From the NCBI RefSeq assembly GCF_965118125.1, contig NZ_OZ221288.1, positions 1,798,001 to 1,862,000 on the forward strand: 64,000 nucleotides of DNA. The letters run 5' to 3'. The first letter of the stretch is position 1; each line of letters starts with the position of its first letter. Below are positions 18,925 through 27,051 of the stretch, one piece after another. Position numbers and translations under genes: made by a program. The notes under the pieces are model-generated. The model did not search any database. It was not told where the DNA came from and worked only from the letters and a program-made list of their open reading frames with translations. The DNA comes from Pararobbsia alpina_A (GTDB taxonomy: Bacteria; Pseudomonadota; Gammaproteobacteria; Burkholderiales; Burkholderiaceae).

Positions 18925-19165
18925 CCGTGTCGAGTCTCAGTGTGCGTCGCCCCGGGGCCGGAGTCCAGGCCCCGCTCCGGGCTCGAGTCTGCGCGCGAAT
19001 CCGCATCGGAACCCGATGGCCTGAATCCACGTCTGGGTCTGGCCCAACGCAGGAGTGCACACGGGTCTGCGTCCCCTCCGGCGTATCATCGCGAAGAATC
19101 TGCACGGTACCGCTTGCGCTGTCAGGTTCGCCCCGCTCCCGCTTGAATGCCGCGCCGTCTCCGAT

Positions 19166-19771
19166 ATGAGTGCCTCCCCGGTGGTTCCCCTTCACGATTT
19201 GTTGCGCGATATCCGCGCGTGCACGATCTGTGCGCCGTTTTTACCGCATGGTTGCCGTCCAGTCGTCGCGGCATCGGAGCACGCGCGCGTTTTGATCATC
19301 GGCCAGGCGCCGGGTGCGAAGGTCCACGCCTCAGGCGTTCCATGGAGCGATGCCAGCGGCGCCCGCCTGAGAAACTGGTTAGGCGTCGACGACACCACGT
19401 TCTACGACGACTCGAAGATCGCGCTGGTGCCGATGGGCTTTTGCTTCCCCGGACGCGGAGCGAGCGGCGACCTGCCGCCCCGGCCCGAATGCGCGGCGCG
19501 CTGGCACAGCGAATTGCTTGCGCATATGCGCTCTATCAGGCTGACCGTGCTGATCGGGCAATACGCGCTGCGATATGGCCTCGGCAACGCATACCGTTCG
19601 ACGTTGACCGATACGCTGTTAGGGTGGCGGGAACTTGGGCCCAACGTCATGCCCTTGCCCCATCCGTCGCCGCGCAACATTGCGTGGTTCAAGCGCAATC
19701 CATGGTTCGAAGCTGACGTATTGCCGACTTTGCGTGAGCGCGTGGCGCTGGCCTTGTCAGCCCCCGTGTAG
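19166..19771 (+). CDS. Uracil-DNA glycosylase superfamily protein
   Basis: 201 residues. It shows the superfamily pattern: an N-terminal C-T-I-C pair, IIGQAPGAKVHASG (motif A region), a central LIGQYALRYGLG strand, and the C-terminal HPSPRN motif (motif B). These belong to the small single-domain UDG-like family of proteobacteria that often lacks proven glycosylase activity. The Cys pair alone is not enough to claim an iron-sulfur cluster as in family 4/5 enzymes. The start at ATG 19166 gives the usual length. Confidence 0.82.
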   Translation: MSASPVVPLHDLLRDIRACTICAPFLPHGCRPVVAASEHARVLIIGQAPGAKVHASGVPWSDASGARLRNWLGVDDTTFYDDSKIALVPMGFCFPGRGASGDLPPRPECAARWHSELLAHMRSIRLTVLIGQYALRYGLGNAYRSTLTDTLLGWRELGPNVMPLPHPSPRNIAWFKRNPWFEADVLPTLRERVALALSAPV

Positions 19772-19921
19772 TCCGAGTTCGTCTGGTCCGCCGATTCTTC
19801 CGCTTCCGTGTCGATCCTGCGACGCGTCGTTCGTCGTGGTTCTGAAACCGGCAGGATCGACGGGCTACGTTTGGCCGTTGCCCACGTCGGCCGTCAACGC
19901 AGTTCACTCAGGAGAAGCACA

Positions 19922-20350
19922 GTGGAAACACTCGACAATCCGGTTCTGCAGGTCCTCGATGACTACAAGGCAGCCGTACTGGCACAGGACGTCGACGCAT
20001 TCGTCAGCCTGTATGACCCGGACCTTTCCGTCTTCGATATGTGGGGCGTCTGGTCATACGACGGTATCGGGCCCTGGCGGGACATGGTGGCCGGCTGGTT
20101 CGGCTCACTCGGCACGGACCGTGTGATCGTCGATTTCAGCGACACCCGGGTCGTGAGCGGGCAAGACGTTTGCGTCCTGCACACCTTCATGAAGTTCAAA
20201 GCCGTAGACCCCGCCGGTGTCGAGTTAAGGTCGATGGACAATCGCCTCACCGTCACGCTCAGGCGCGCCGGGGAAGCGTGGAAAATCGTCCATCAACATT
20301 CGTCCTGCCCGGTCGACCCGAAAACGATCGCCGTGATGTTCAAGCGCTGA
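19922..20350 (+). CDS. SnoaL/NTF2-like (DUF4440-type) protein
   Basis: 142 residues from a GTG with an AGGAG site nine bases upstream. The NTF2 cone fold is indicated by VLDDYKAAVLAQDVDAFVSLYDPDLSVFDMWG at the start and RAGEAWKIVHQHSS at the end. The family includes ketosteroid-isomerase-like enzymes and ligand-binding proteins; no specific reaction can be named. An ATG further upstream would add 38 Arg-rich residues without similarity. Confidence 0.8.
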   Translation: METLDNPVLQVLDDYKAAVLAQDVDAFVSLYDPDLSVFDMWGVWSYDGIGPWRDMVAGWFGSLGTDRVIVDFSDTRVVSGQDVCVLHTFMKFKAVDPAGVELRSMDNRLTVTLRRAGEAWKIVHQHSSCPVDPKTIAVMFKR

Positions 20351-20407
20351 TATTCAAGCGGTCAAGTTCGAGCGCGGATGTTCAAGTGCTAAACCGACAC
20401 ACCGCGT

Positions 20408-20833
20408 TCAGACCCACTGATCGAGTTCGACGGTGCGCTCGGTGGCTTCGCCGTCACCTGTGTTGACGACGCCATGCGGCTCGATCAGCAGCAGTTTGAC
20501 TTCGGTTTGCGCGCGAGGCCGATGCTCGACGCCTTTGGGCACCACGGCCATGTGCCCCGCATGCAGCACGATCGTCCCGTCGCCCGACGGCGCACCGCGA
20601 AAGTCGATATGCAACTCTCCTTCGAGCACGATAAACGTCTCGTCGGTATCGCTGTGCTTGTGCCAGACAAAGTCGCCGTCGAGTTTCGCGACCTTGAACT
20701 GGTAGTCGTTCATTTCGGCAATGACGCGTTGCTGCCAGTAGCCGTCGATGTGGTCGATCTTGCTGATCGGGTCAATGGTCCGGCACTGGCCGCGGTCGGC
20801 CGGCGCCGTGGGTGTGGCTGTCGCTTGAGACAT
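20408..20833 (-). CDS. Cupin-domain protein
   Basis: 141 residues, a single small beta-barrel. Cupin motif 1 is seen as H-K-H-S-D-T-D-E...G (about residues 58-72, two His and one Glu for metal binding) and motif 2 as PKGVEHRP (about 100-107). Likely metal-dependent isomerase/dioxygenase-like or a sugar-binding stand-alone cupin. It is convergent with the SnoaL-like gene and has no operon partner. Confidence 0.85.
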   Translation of the reverse strand: MSQATATPTAPADRGQCRTIDPISKIDHIDGYWQQRVIAEMNDYQFKVAKLDGDFVWHKHSDTDETFIVLEGELHIDFRGAPSGDGTIVLHAGHMAVVPKGVEHRPRAQTEVKLLLIEPHGVVNTGDGEATERTVELDQWV

Positions 20834-20924
20834 CGTTCTCTCCGCTCGATGTGGGAGGTTGCAGAAGGGGCTGCATCAAGCATAGGCAGCCCGTCGAGCG
20901 GGAGATAGAACGTTCGTGCAGCGG

Positions 20925-21989
20925 CTACGCCGACTCCGCGTTCACGCCGAGCTCGTCGAACCGTTTGACCTTGTAGATCACCGCGGACACCAGCCAGCTG
21001 GCCGCGAACACGGCAATGATGCCGTAGCCCACGAGCCCGAAGTTATCGTTGAGCATGCCCACGGCATCCCAGAACGCGCCGCTCAGATGCAGCTTGTCCG
21101 CCAGCAGACCCAGTCCTTCGATACTGCCGACGACGATCGCGACGAGCACCGAGATCGAGGTAATCGTGATGTTGTAGTACAGCTTGCGAACGGGTTTGAC
21201 GAATGCCCAACCGTACGCGCCGAGCATCAGAATGCCGTCGGTCGTGTCGACCAGCGTCATGCCCGCCGTGAACAAAGCGGGAAACACCAGAATCGACCAG
21301 ATCGGCATGCCGTGCGCGGCGCCGGCCGCCGAGATCCCGAGCAGCCCGACTTCCGTTGCGGTGTCGAATCCGAGCCCGAACAGAAAGCCGAGGAAGTACA
21401 TATGCCAGCTTTTGTTCACGAGCCCGAACATCGGCCGGAAAATACGGGCGAGAAAACCGCGATTGCCGAGCAGCAAATCGAAGTCTTCCTCGGCGTACGG
21501 CTCGCCTCGGCGCACGCGTCCAAACGCCTTGACGACCGAACGCAGGATCACAAGATTCATCAAGGCAATGGCAAACAGGAAGAACGTCGACACCAGTGTG
21601 CCGATCAGGCCGCCGATCTCCTTGAAACCGTCGAGGCGGCCTTGAAGCGCGAGCGCGGTCGCAGCGATACCCACGGACGCAAGCACGACAATCGTCGAAT
21701 GGCCCAGCGAGAACATCAGACCGACCGTGACCGGCCGTTTGTCTGCCTGCATGAGCTTGCGCGTGACGTTGTCGATCGCGGCGATGTGGTCGGCGTCGAC
21801 CGCATGACGCAGACCAAATGAGTATGCGAGCAGACAGGTGCCCATCAACAGCGGATAGTGGCGAAACGCCGCGAACGCCCAGATCCAGGCGCCGATATTG
21901 AATGCGATCAGGAGCGAGTAGACGCCGGTGACCTTCTGCCGCAGGTTGCCGCGATCATCCGCAAACACCGCTCGAATCGGGTCCATCAT
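20925..21989 (-). CDS. NiCoT-family nickel/cobalt transporter (HoxN/NicT type)
   Basis: 354 residues, about eight membrane segments. The signature of the family, R-H-A-V-D-A-D-H-I-A-A-I-D-N-V-T-R, lies in segment 2 (about residues 60-76), with LGHSTIVVLAS and LGFDTATEVGLL also conserved. It takes up Ni2+ (and/or Co2+) with high affinity at the inner membrane. The start is ATG 21989, with GGAG about six bases upstream; an ATG at 22076 lacks one. It is divergent from nikR, which probably represses it when nickel is plentiful. No urease or hydrogenase genes are in view. Confidence 0.93.
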   Translation of the reverse strand: MMDPIRAVFADDRGNLRQKVTGVYSLLIAFNIGAWIWAFAAFRHYPLLMGTCLLAYSFGLRHAVDADHIAAIDNVTRKLMQADKRPVTVGLMFSLGHSTIVVLASVGIAATALALQGRLDGFKEIGGLIGTLVSTFFLFAIALMNLVILRSVVKAFGRVRRGEPYAEEDFDLLLGNRGFLARIFRPMFGLVNKSWHMYFLGFLFGLGFDTATEVGLLGISAAGAAHGMPIWSILVFPALFTAGMTLVDTTDGILMLGAYGWAFVKPVRKLYYNITITSISVLVAIVVGSIEGLGLLADKLHLSGAFWDAVGMLNDNFGLVGYGIIAVFAASWLVSAVIYKVKRFDELGVNAESA

Positions 21990-22184
21990 CGCTGTCTCCG
22001 CAGAATGGATGTCGATATGATCGGCACGTGGCTGCCGGATAACATCGAATTCAGGCCCGAATAATACCTTTTTCAAAAAACATCACACGGCATTTGTTCG
22101 AATACGATACTCAGATATAGCTGCCCTACACTTTGGCGCACGACATCCGCCATTCGGCTTCCGATTTTCGACGCGAGAACTGCG
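21990..22184. promoter_or_regulatory. Divergent nicT-nikR promoter region
   Basis: 195 bases between the nickel transporter and its likely regulator. Two related words, GAATAATAC (22059-22067) and GAATACGATAC (22100-22110), sit 32 bases apart in the same orientation and are possible NikR half-sites. They do not match the E. coli GTATGA-N16-TCATAC operator, so this is only a candidate. Confidence 0.4.
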
Positions 22185-22643
22185 ATGCAAAGAATCACGA
22201 TCACGATAGACGACGATCTGCTAACCGTTGTCGACCAGCTGATGCTGGAGCGCGGCTACACGAGCCGTTCGGAGGCCATCCGCGATATCGTGCGCGAACG
22301 CGGTTCTCGCGAACAGACGCAAACGCCCGATCAATTATGCGTGGCGACGCTGTCCTACGTGTACGACCACGCGACGCGCGACCTCGCACGTCGAGTCACG
22401 CAGGCGCATCACGACCATCACGATCTGGCGGTCGCCAGCCTGCGCGTGCATCTCGACCACGAAAGCTGCCTGGAGTCGTCGGTGCTCAGAGGGAGCGCAC
22501 AGGATATTGCAAAGTTCGCCGACGGCCTGTCGAGCCAGCGGGGAGTGCGCTACGCGCAGCTTCACACCATCCCGGTCACGCTCGAACGCGCCGAGCATCA
22601 TCACGGGCACGGGAAGAGTCATCACGATCATCTGCACGTGTAG
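22185..22643 (+). CDS. nikR: Nickel-responsive regulator NikR
   Basis: 152 residues: N-terminal ribbon-helix-helix DNA-binding domain (MQRITITIDDDLL... RGYTSRSEAIRDIVRE) and a C-terminal ACT-like nickel domain. Compared by position with E. coli NikR, ligands His76, His89 and Cys95 are present, but residue 87 is Arg (L-R-V-H-L-D-H-E-S-C) instead of His. The C-terminal tail is extended and His-rich (HHHGHGKSHHDHLHV), which could bind extra metal. It is divergent from the NiCoT permease. Confidence 0.94.
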   Translation: MQRITITIDDDLLTVVDQLMLERGYTSRSEAIRDIVRERGSREQTQTPDQLCVATLSYVYDHATRDLARRVTQAHHDHHDLAVASLRVHLDHESCLESSVLRGSAQDIAKFADGLSSQRGVRYAQLHTIPVTLERAEHHHGHGKSHHDHLHV

Positions 22644-22735
22644 GTCGAACGTATCGGCAGAGCCTCAGGACCGCCCTCATACGGACGGTCTGCGACCAGA
22701 ACGCACCGAGACCGCGGTGAATATGGAGTCGTGCC

Positions 22736-23065
22736 TTATCGGGGATCGGTGGCTTGGTTCGCGGGCGCGGTAGTCACAGCTGGCTCCATCCGGCGAATCG
22801 ATACCAACCCGACCTTCAGACCGAACATCTTCGCAATGCTGTTGAGTGACTCGACAGTCGGATTGCCCGTTCCGCTTTCGATATCCTGGATCACGCGACG
22901 GCTTACGCCTCGATGCGCCGCGAATTCCGCTTGAGTCAGCCCTGTCATTTTCCGCATCGCCTTCATGGCTTCAGGAAGATTCAACTCGTTTCGCGCGAGC
23001 CTGTCGTAGAAGTCGCGGCGCATGGCATTCTGCTCGTCGCGAGTCGGTTTGTTCCGGCGGGGCAT
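22736..23065 (-). CDS. XRE/HipB-like helix-turn-helix protein, probable antitoxin
   Basis: 109 residues. The helix-turn-helix spans about 38-92 (KMTGLTQAEFAAHRGVSRRVIQDIESGTGNPTVESL). It follows the HipA-like gene by 16 bases on the same strand, so the two are probably co-transcribed. By analogy with HipB it would bind the operator and neutralise the kinase. The order (toxin first) is the reverse of E. coli hipBA. Confidence 0.85.
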   Translation of the reverse strand: MPRRNKPTRDEQNAMRRDFYDRLARNELNLPEAMKAMRKMTGLTQAEFAAHRGVSRRVIQDIESGTGNPTVESLNSIAKMFGLKVGLVSIRRMEPAVTTAPANQATDPR

Positions 23066-23081
23066 GTTGAGCCTCCAGCGG

Positions 23082-24344
23082 TTAAAGGGCTTGGAGTTGG
23101 CGGACCTGCGTGTCGATGGACGGCATCAAAAACTCGATGATGTCGTGATCGACGTTCTGTGCTTCCATCGTGTCAGGCAGGCGTTCGACTTGTCCGGCAA
23201 ACTCATGCAACCCGGAAGCGAGTCGAACCAATTCGTCTCTCGACATGTTCATCATGTCGAGCACGTCGGCCCAATTTGTCAGTTCCACCCCTGTGTCCGG
23301 CCGATACCACCGCAGCGCACGTGGAATCAACTCGGGGTCGAGGTACATCGGGGCGAAGTCAAACAATGGCGTGAGCTGGACCTTGCCATCAATCGATTGA
23401 ACTGCCGTGTTTCGCGCATGATTGTCTGTGTTGCGCATCGCAAGATTGAGCACGTCGCGCTTGATGAACTCAAGTGTCTCGCCAGCAGGGTCAGTGACCA
23501 CCTTCCGCAACGCGGTGACGACTTCGAAGAGGCTCGGGCGCAGGTCAAATCCACGCAAGCCGAGGAGCGACGCCGCGCTCTCCTGATGGAAACGCCTGAC
23601 CTTGCCCTCGCTCACGGACCGGTCGAAACGCGGCACGAGTAAAACGTCGCCATGCAGCGTCGGCAGATCCGGATGTGTGCGGATACCCAGCCGGGACGCC
23701 ACCTGCATATAGGCTGCCTCATTGCGGAGCACCTTGACGTCGGCCGCGCTCGTACCACGAGGCAGCTTCGCGATGAAGTGCCGGACGGCTTCGTCGTCCG
23801 GCAGCACGGCATCGCCGTGCAAAAGTCCTGCCCGGTCCTGAGTCAAAAGATATTTAGGTGCCGCGCCCTGGACGCCTGTGGTGCCTGTGCCAAGCATCCC
23901 ATGGAGGAACATCCTTTCCTTGAATTCGATGCTGCGTGCTACGACGTCGTCGATTGTCAGACCGGGCAGGCCCACTGCATCCGGATGCCGCGCCACATGC
24001 GTTTCAAAGTATTGAACCGCCTCGGCGATGCGAATCCGACCAATCGGATTGAAAGCACCGGCACATATCAAGGGGAAGTCTGCGTCAGGGCCATCAGGTA
24101 GTTTCAGTTCGCCAAGCAAAAAGCGTCGGCCGCTGCCCTGCGGGACCAAGTCGTATAGAAAAGCCGGCATGGTCGAACTCGCGCGAATCTGGATGTCGAC
24201 AGGTTCGATCAGCGACAGCGCCGCGTCGGCATGGTCGACAACGTACTCCACCGCATAGTCCCATTGACATAGCGCGCCGGTGAACTGGATCAGCGCGGCG
24301 TCAACCCATCGATCACCGAGAAAAATCTGCAGTGTGCATTCCAT
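23082..24344 (-). CDS. HipA-like serine/threonine kinase toxin
   Basis: 420 residues. HipA family features: a Gly-rich loop and ATP-binding Lys in LGTGTTGVQGAAPKYLL (about residues 166-182), the catalytic-loop Asp in NTDNHARN (about 324-331) and the metal-binding Asp in PLFDFAPMY (about 347). HipA of E. coli phosphorylates GltX and causes growth arrest; the target here is unknown. Start at ATG 24344 is preferred because GGAG lies six bases upstream; ATGs at 24356 and 24365 have no such site. The N-terminal domain is longer than in classic HipA. It sits in an accessory islet next to other defence-type genes. Confidence 0.87.
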   Translation of the reverse strand: MECTLQIFLGDRWVDAALIQFTGALCQWDYAVEYVVDHADAALSLIEPVDIQIRASSTMPAFLYDLVPQGSGRRFLLGELKLPDGPDADFPLICAGAFNPIGRIRIAEAVQYFETHVARHPDAVGLPGLTIDDVVARSIEFKERMFLHGMLGTGTTGVQGAAPKYLLTQDRAGLLHGDAVLPDDEAVRHFIAKLPRGTSAADVKVLRNEAAYMQVASRLGIRTHPDLPTLHGDVLLVPRFDRSVSEGKVRRFHQESAASLLGLRGFDLRPSLFEVVTALRKVVTDPAGETLEFIKRDVLNLAMRNTDNHARNTAVQSIDGKVQLTPLFDFAPMYLDPELIPRALRWYRPDTGVELTNWADVLDMMNMSRDELVRLASGLHEFAGQVERLPDTMEAQNVDHDIIEFLMPSIDTQVRQLQAL

Positions 24345-24498
24345 TGGCAGCTCCATATGCCGCATAAATGTAGCACATTAAGCCAATACTTGTCTTATAC
24401 GCCTCTTATATGTGACTTTTATCCTGATAGCCCGTCAAACCTTTCTCCCTCGACGACTCCGCCCTATCGCCACAAAGCGGCATTCCACAAACCGCCGT

Positions 24499-25239
24499 TC
24501 AGGACTGAAACGTCTGCACATGGTGGCAGTTCGTGCAGTGAACGGCGCCAAACAAGGCATCGCTCATTGAACCGCCGGGCGAATGGAGTTCCCCTTGAAG
24601 TACTGCCCACGGAATCACGCTATATCGATGAGGGTGGTTCGGATCGGCGTAGTAGATGTTTTCCTGAGCATCGACGCCGAAGATCACGATCGCATGAAGA
24701 CCTCCGAAGCTGGCCTTCGCATCGTATTTGTAGACGTATCCCGTTTGGTTCGGGAACGGATCGGGGGCGTAGTCCATGTCCATAAGCGACGTGCCCGGGC
24801 GGTTGACGCTCGCGTACAAAGGGCCGTAGGTCGCCAAGCTGGTCTCGACGAATGCCGCATCGTAGTTCGCGCCGGCCAGCGGAAGGGGGGCAATCAAGCC
24901 CGGCACGAAGGCCTGCAGGACGTCGAATCGTTCATCGGACCCTGCGGATTCCCACTTGCGCTTGAGCGACCTCAGATGTTCGCGCTCAGGGCTCGCACCA
25001 TCTTCCGCCGTCATCCGGCTGATCAGGTTTTTCAGCACTGAACGATAGTCATAGGGCTCTTTCGCCTTTGCGAGCGCCGTAATGGTCTTGCGAAGCTCGT
25101 GCAGTTCCTTCCATTCGTTGTGGTAAGTCTGCTCGGGATCGATCATGCCGTGAAAGCGCAGCATCATCTTCGCTGCGGTGTACCAGCATGTCGGGCCCTT
25201 CTGGGCGCCGATCGTGGGAATAAGGTAGCGGATTGCCAT
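24499..25239 (-). CDS. Papain-like (AvrRpt2/C39-like) cysteine peptidase-fold protein
   Basis: 246 residues, no signal peptide. A likely Cys-His-Asp triad is seen: Cys18 in Q-K-G-P-T-C-W-Y-T-A-A-K, His182 in G-G-L-H-A-I-V-I-F-G, and Asp199 in YYADPNHP. Gln13 would supply the oxyanion hole. This pattern occurs in AvrRpt2-type (C70) and C39-like peptidases, including toxin domains. A C-terminal C-T-N-C-H-H motif is unexplained. ATG 25239 starts directly before the fold; a longer frame from 25509 adds an Arg-rich, unrelated stretch. It stands alone between HipA and the ATPase module. Function unknown: effector, toxin or housekeeping peptidase are all open. Confidence 0.65.
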   Translation of the reverse strand: MAIRYLIPTIGAQKGPTCWYTAAKMMLRFHGMIDPEQTYHNEWKELHELRKTITALAKAKEPYDYRSVLKNLISRMTAEDGASPEREHLRSLKRKWESAGSDERFDVLQAFVPGLIAPLPLAGANYDAAFVETSLATYGPLYASVNRPGTSLMDMDYAPDPFPNQTGYVYKYDAKASFGGLHAIVIFGVDAQENIYYADPNHPHRYSVIPWAVLQGELHSPGGSMSDALFGAVHCTNCHHVQTFQS

Positions 25240-25689
25240 CGAGGATTCTCTGTAGAAACGGCGACGGCGGTTCGAACACGGCATTGGGCGTCGCTCACCC
25301 ACAGCAAACACCTGGGGCGAGCGAATATTCCCGTGCGATGAATCCCCGCATCCGACATCGAACCCTTGAACCCGCGCGGACACCCTTGGCGGGTCGGTCC
25401 GTTCCAATGAATACGGCGGGCGTCTAACGATCGAAGAGCTCAGCGGTGCCATCTCGGTGTGAAGCGGTGTCACGAAGTACCTACCGTCGATTTCTCCTCT
25501 GCCGGGCAAGCGCTATCGGATTTATTGCATCGTTTTTTGACTAATCTGACCATGTCGCTTTTGCTCGCGCGCCCGCGCCGGCTGGCCCCGTCTGGAAGAC
25601 TGCGAATGGTATCCTTGCGTGCCTCCGCGCGCTTCGGGAGGGTTGCTTCACCGAGTCTCTCACCGCCAGCCAAAGAATATTCAGCCAAC
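25240..25689. other. Divergent intergenic region, about 450 bp
   Basis: It lies between the peptidase-like gene and the ATPase. In-frame extensions of both neighbours exist (to 25509 and back to 25459) but have Arg/Ser-rich, uncharacteristic composition and no good ribosome sites, so I treat it as non-coding promoter DNA. No clear repeat or attachment site was found. Confidence 0.35.
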
Positions 25690-27051
25690 GTGATATCCAA
25701 TATCCACATCGAGAATTACAAATCGATCATTGACCTTCCCCTCGAACTGGGGCGTGTCAACGTATTCATTGGCGAGAACGGGGCAGGGAAGAGCAACATA
25801 CTTGAAGCTATCGCGCTGGCAGGTGCTGCAGCGGCTAACAAGCTTGACAATGAGTTTCTCGCGTCGCGTGGCATTCGAGTTGTACGTCCGGCTGACATGC
25901 GCCCTGCGTTCACCGGGAATGATCCGAAAATAGCTATCACGGTGACCGCCACGGCGGAAAACGGCGGCCGCATCGGCTATTCCATTGCAAATGACAATAA
26001 GCCCTACTCTAAATGGCGTGCAACTGCCCTACTGGATCCAAACTTGGGCGGAGCGGAATTTATCGCCAGGATATCGTCGACGTTGACGCGAATTGCACCG
26101 AAGCGAAGTCCCAAAGTCTCTGAAAACAATGCCGTTGGTACCGACGGAATTAAGAAGATCGCCAATGCGGACACGCCCGCGCTGGAGGATCTTGTGCGTG
26201 TTCTTAAGTCTTTAGACGAAAAACTGACTCCCATTCTTGCCGAAGCAGACAAGGGAGAGTTTTCGGAGCCACGCTCCATTGAGCTTTCCCAATCGGAAGG
26301 AGCAATTCTGTCCGAAGCGCTTCTGGCGACACAAGATCGAGATGCCCAACGCGAACTGAGCGAATTTGTTACATACTCGCCGGAGAATTCCGTGCTACGC
26401 GCGTCGCATGCAGAAGCGCAAATCGAACCGCTTGGTATCAAAGGTGAGGGTGTTTCCAAATTATTCGCCTTCTACCTTAGTGAAGCGCTTGGCGGCAAAG
26501 ACATCGACGAAGAATCTGTCCACCGCGCCCGATCGTTACTGGATTCAGTGGACCGCTCACTACGCATGCTCGGTTGGTTCGATGGCCTGCGACTTGGAAA
26601 AGAGAAGCAAGAAGATTCACTTGAATTGCGCGACTACTACGTCGAAGAAGAAGGTCGACATTTTGAGCTATCGAGCGCGAACGAAGGATTTTTCTTTCTT
26701 CTTTTTTATTTCCTACTGTTTTCCAGTAATTTGACGCCCGCATTTTTTGCAATCGACAACATCGATGCCTCGCTTAATCCGGCATTGTGCCGCAATTTGG
26801 TTAGCGAACTCGTCATTCTGGCCAAGAAGCACGATAAGCAAGTCATTCTCACGACGCACAATCCCGCGATTCTGGATGGATTGAATCTGGATGACGACGA
26901 GCAGCGACTGTTTGTCGTGAGTCGGAATATGGACGGAGAGACGTGTGCAGAAAGAATTCGCAAGCCAAAGTCCTTCGAGAATCTCCCCCATCTGAAAATG
27001 TCAGAAGCATTTATGCGTGGCCTGATTGGCGGACTTCCAACGAAATTCTAA
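25690..27051 (+). CDS. AAA family ATPase of a two-gene defence-like module (AAA_21/OLD type)
   Basis: About 453 residues from GTG 25690, where the ATPase fold begins (ISNIHIENYKSIIDLPLELG). Walker A is GENGAGKSN (about residues 27-35). The C-terminal half holds a Walker B/D-loop region FAIDNIDASLNP (about 352-363) and an H-loop LTTHNP (about 390). This is the SMC-like, OLD-related ATPase class used in several anti-phage systems. The stop codon is followed immediately by the next gene's ATG, implying translational coupling. The gene is distinctly AT-richer than the surroundings, which suggests recent acquisition. The start is uncertain: no strong ribosome site, and longer forms are possible. 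Confidence 0.82.
   Translation: MISNIHIENYKSIIDLPLELGRVNVFIGENGAGKSNILEAIALAGAAAANKLDNEFLASRGIRVVRPADMRPAFTGNDPKIAITVTATAENGGRIGYSIANDNKPYSKWRATALLDPNLGGAEFIARISSTLTRIAPKRSPKVSENNAVGTDGIKKIANADTPALEDLVRVLKSLDEKLTPILAEADKGEFSEPRSIELSQSEGAILSEALLATQDRDAQRELSEFVTYSPENSVLRASHAEAQIEPLGIKGEGVSKLFAFYLSEALGGKDIDEESVHRARSLLDSVDRSLRMLGWFDGLRLGKEKQEDSLELRDYYVEEEGRHFELSSANEGFFFLLFYFLLFSSNLTPAFFAIDNIDASLNPALCRNLVSELVILAKKHDKQVILTTHNPAILDGLNLDDDEQRLFVVSRNMDGETCAERIRKPKSFENLPHLKMSEAFMRGLIGGLPTKF

Noticed and set aside
22669..22690. Imperfect hairpin between convergent nikR and the HipB-like gene
   Set aside because: Mismatched stem and no T run; not enough to call a terminator.
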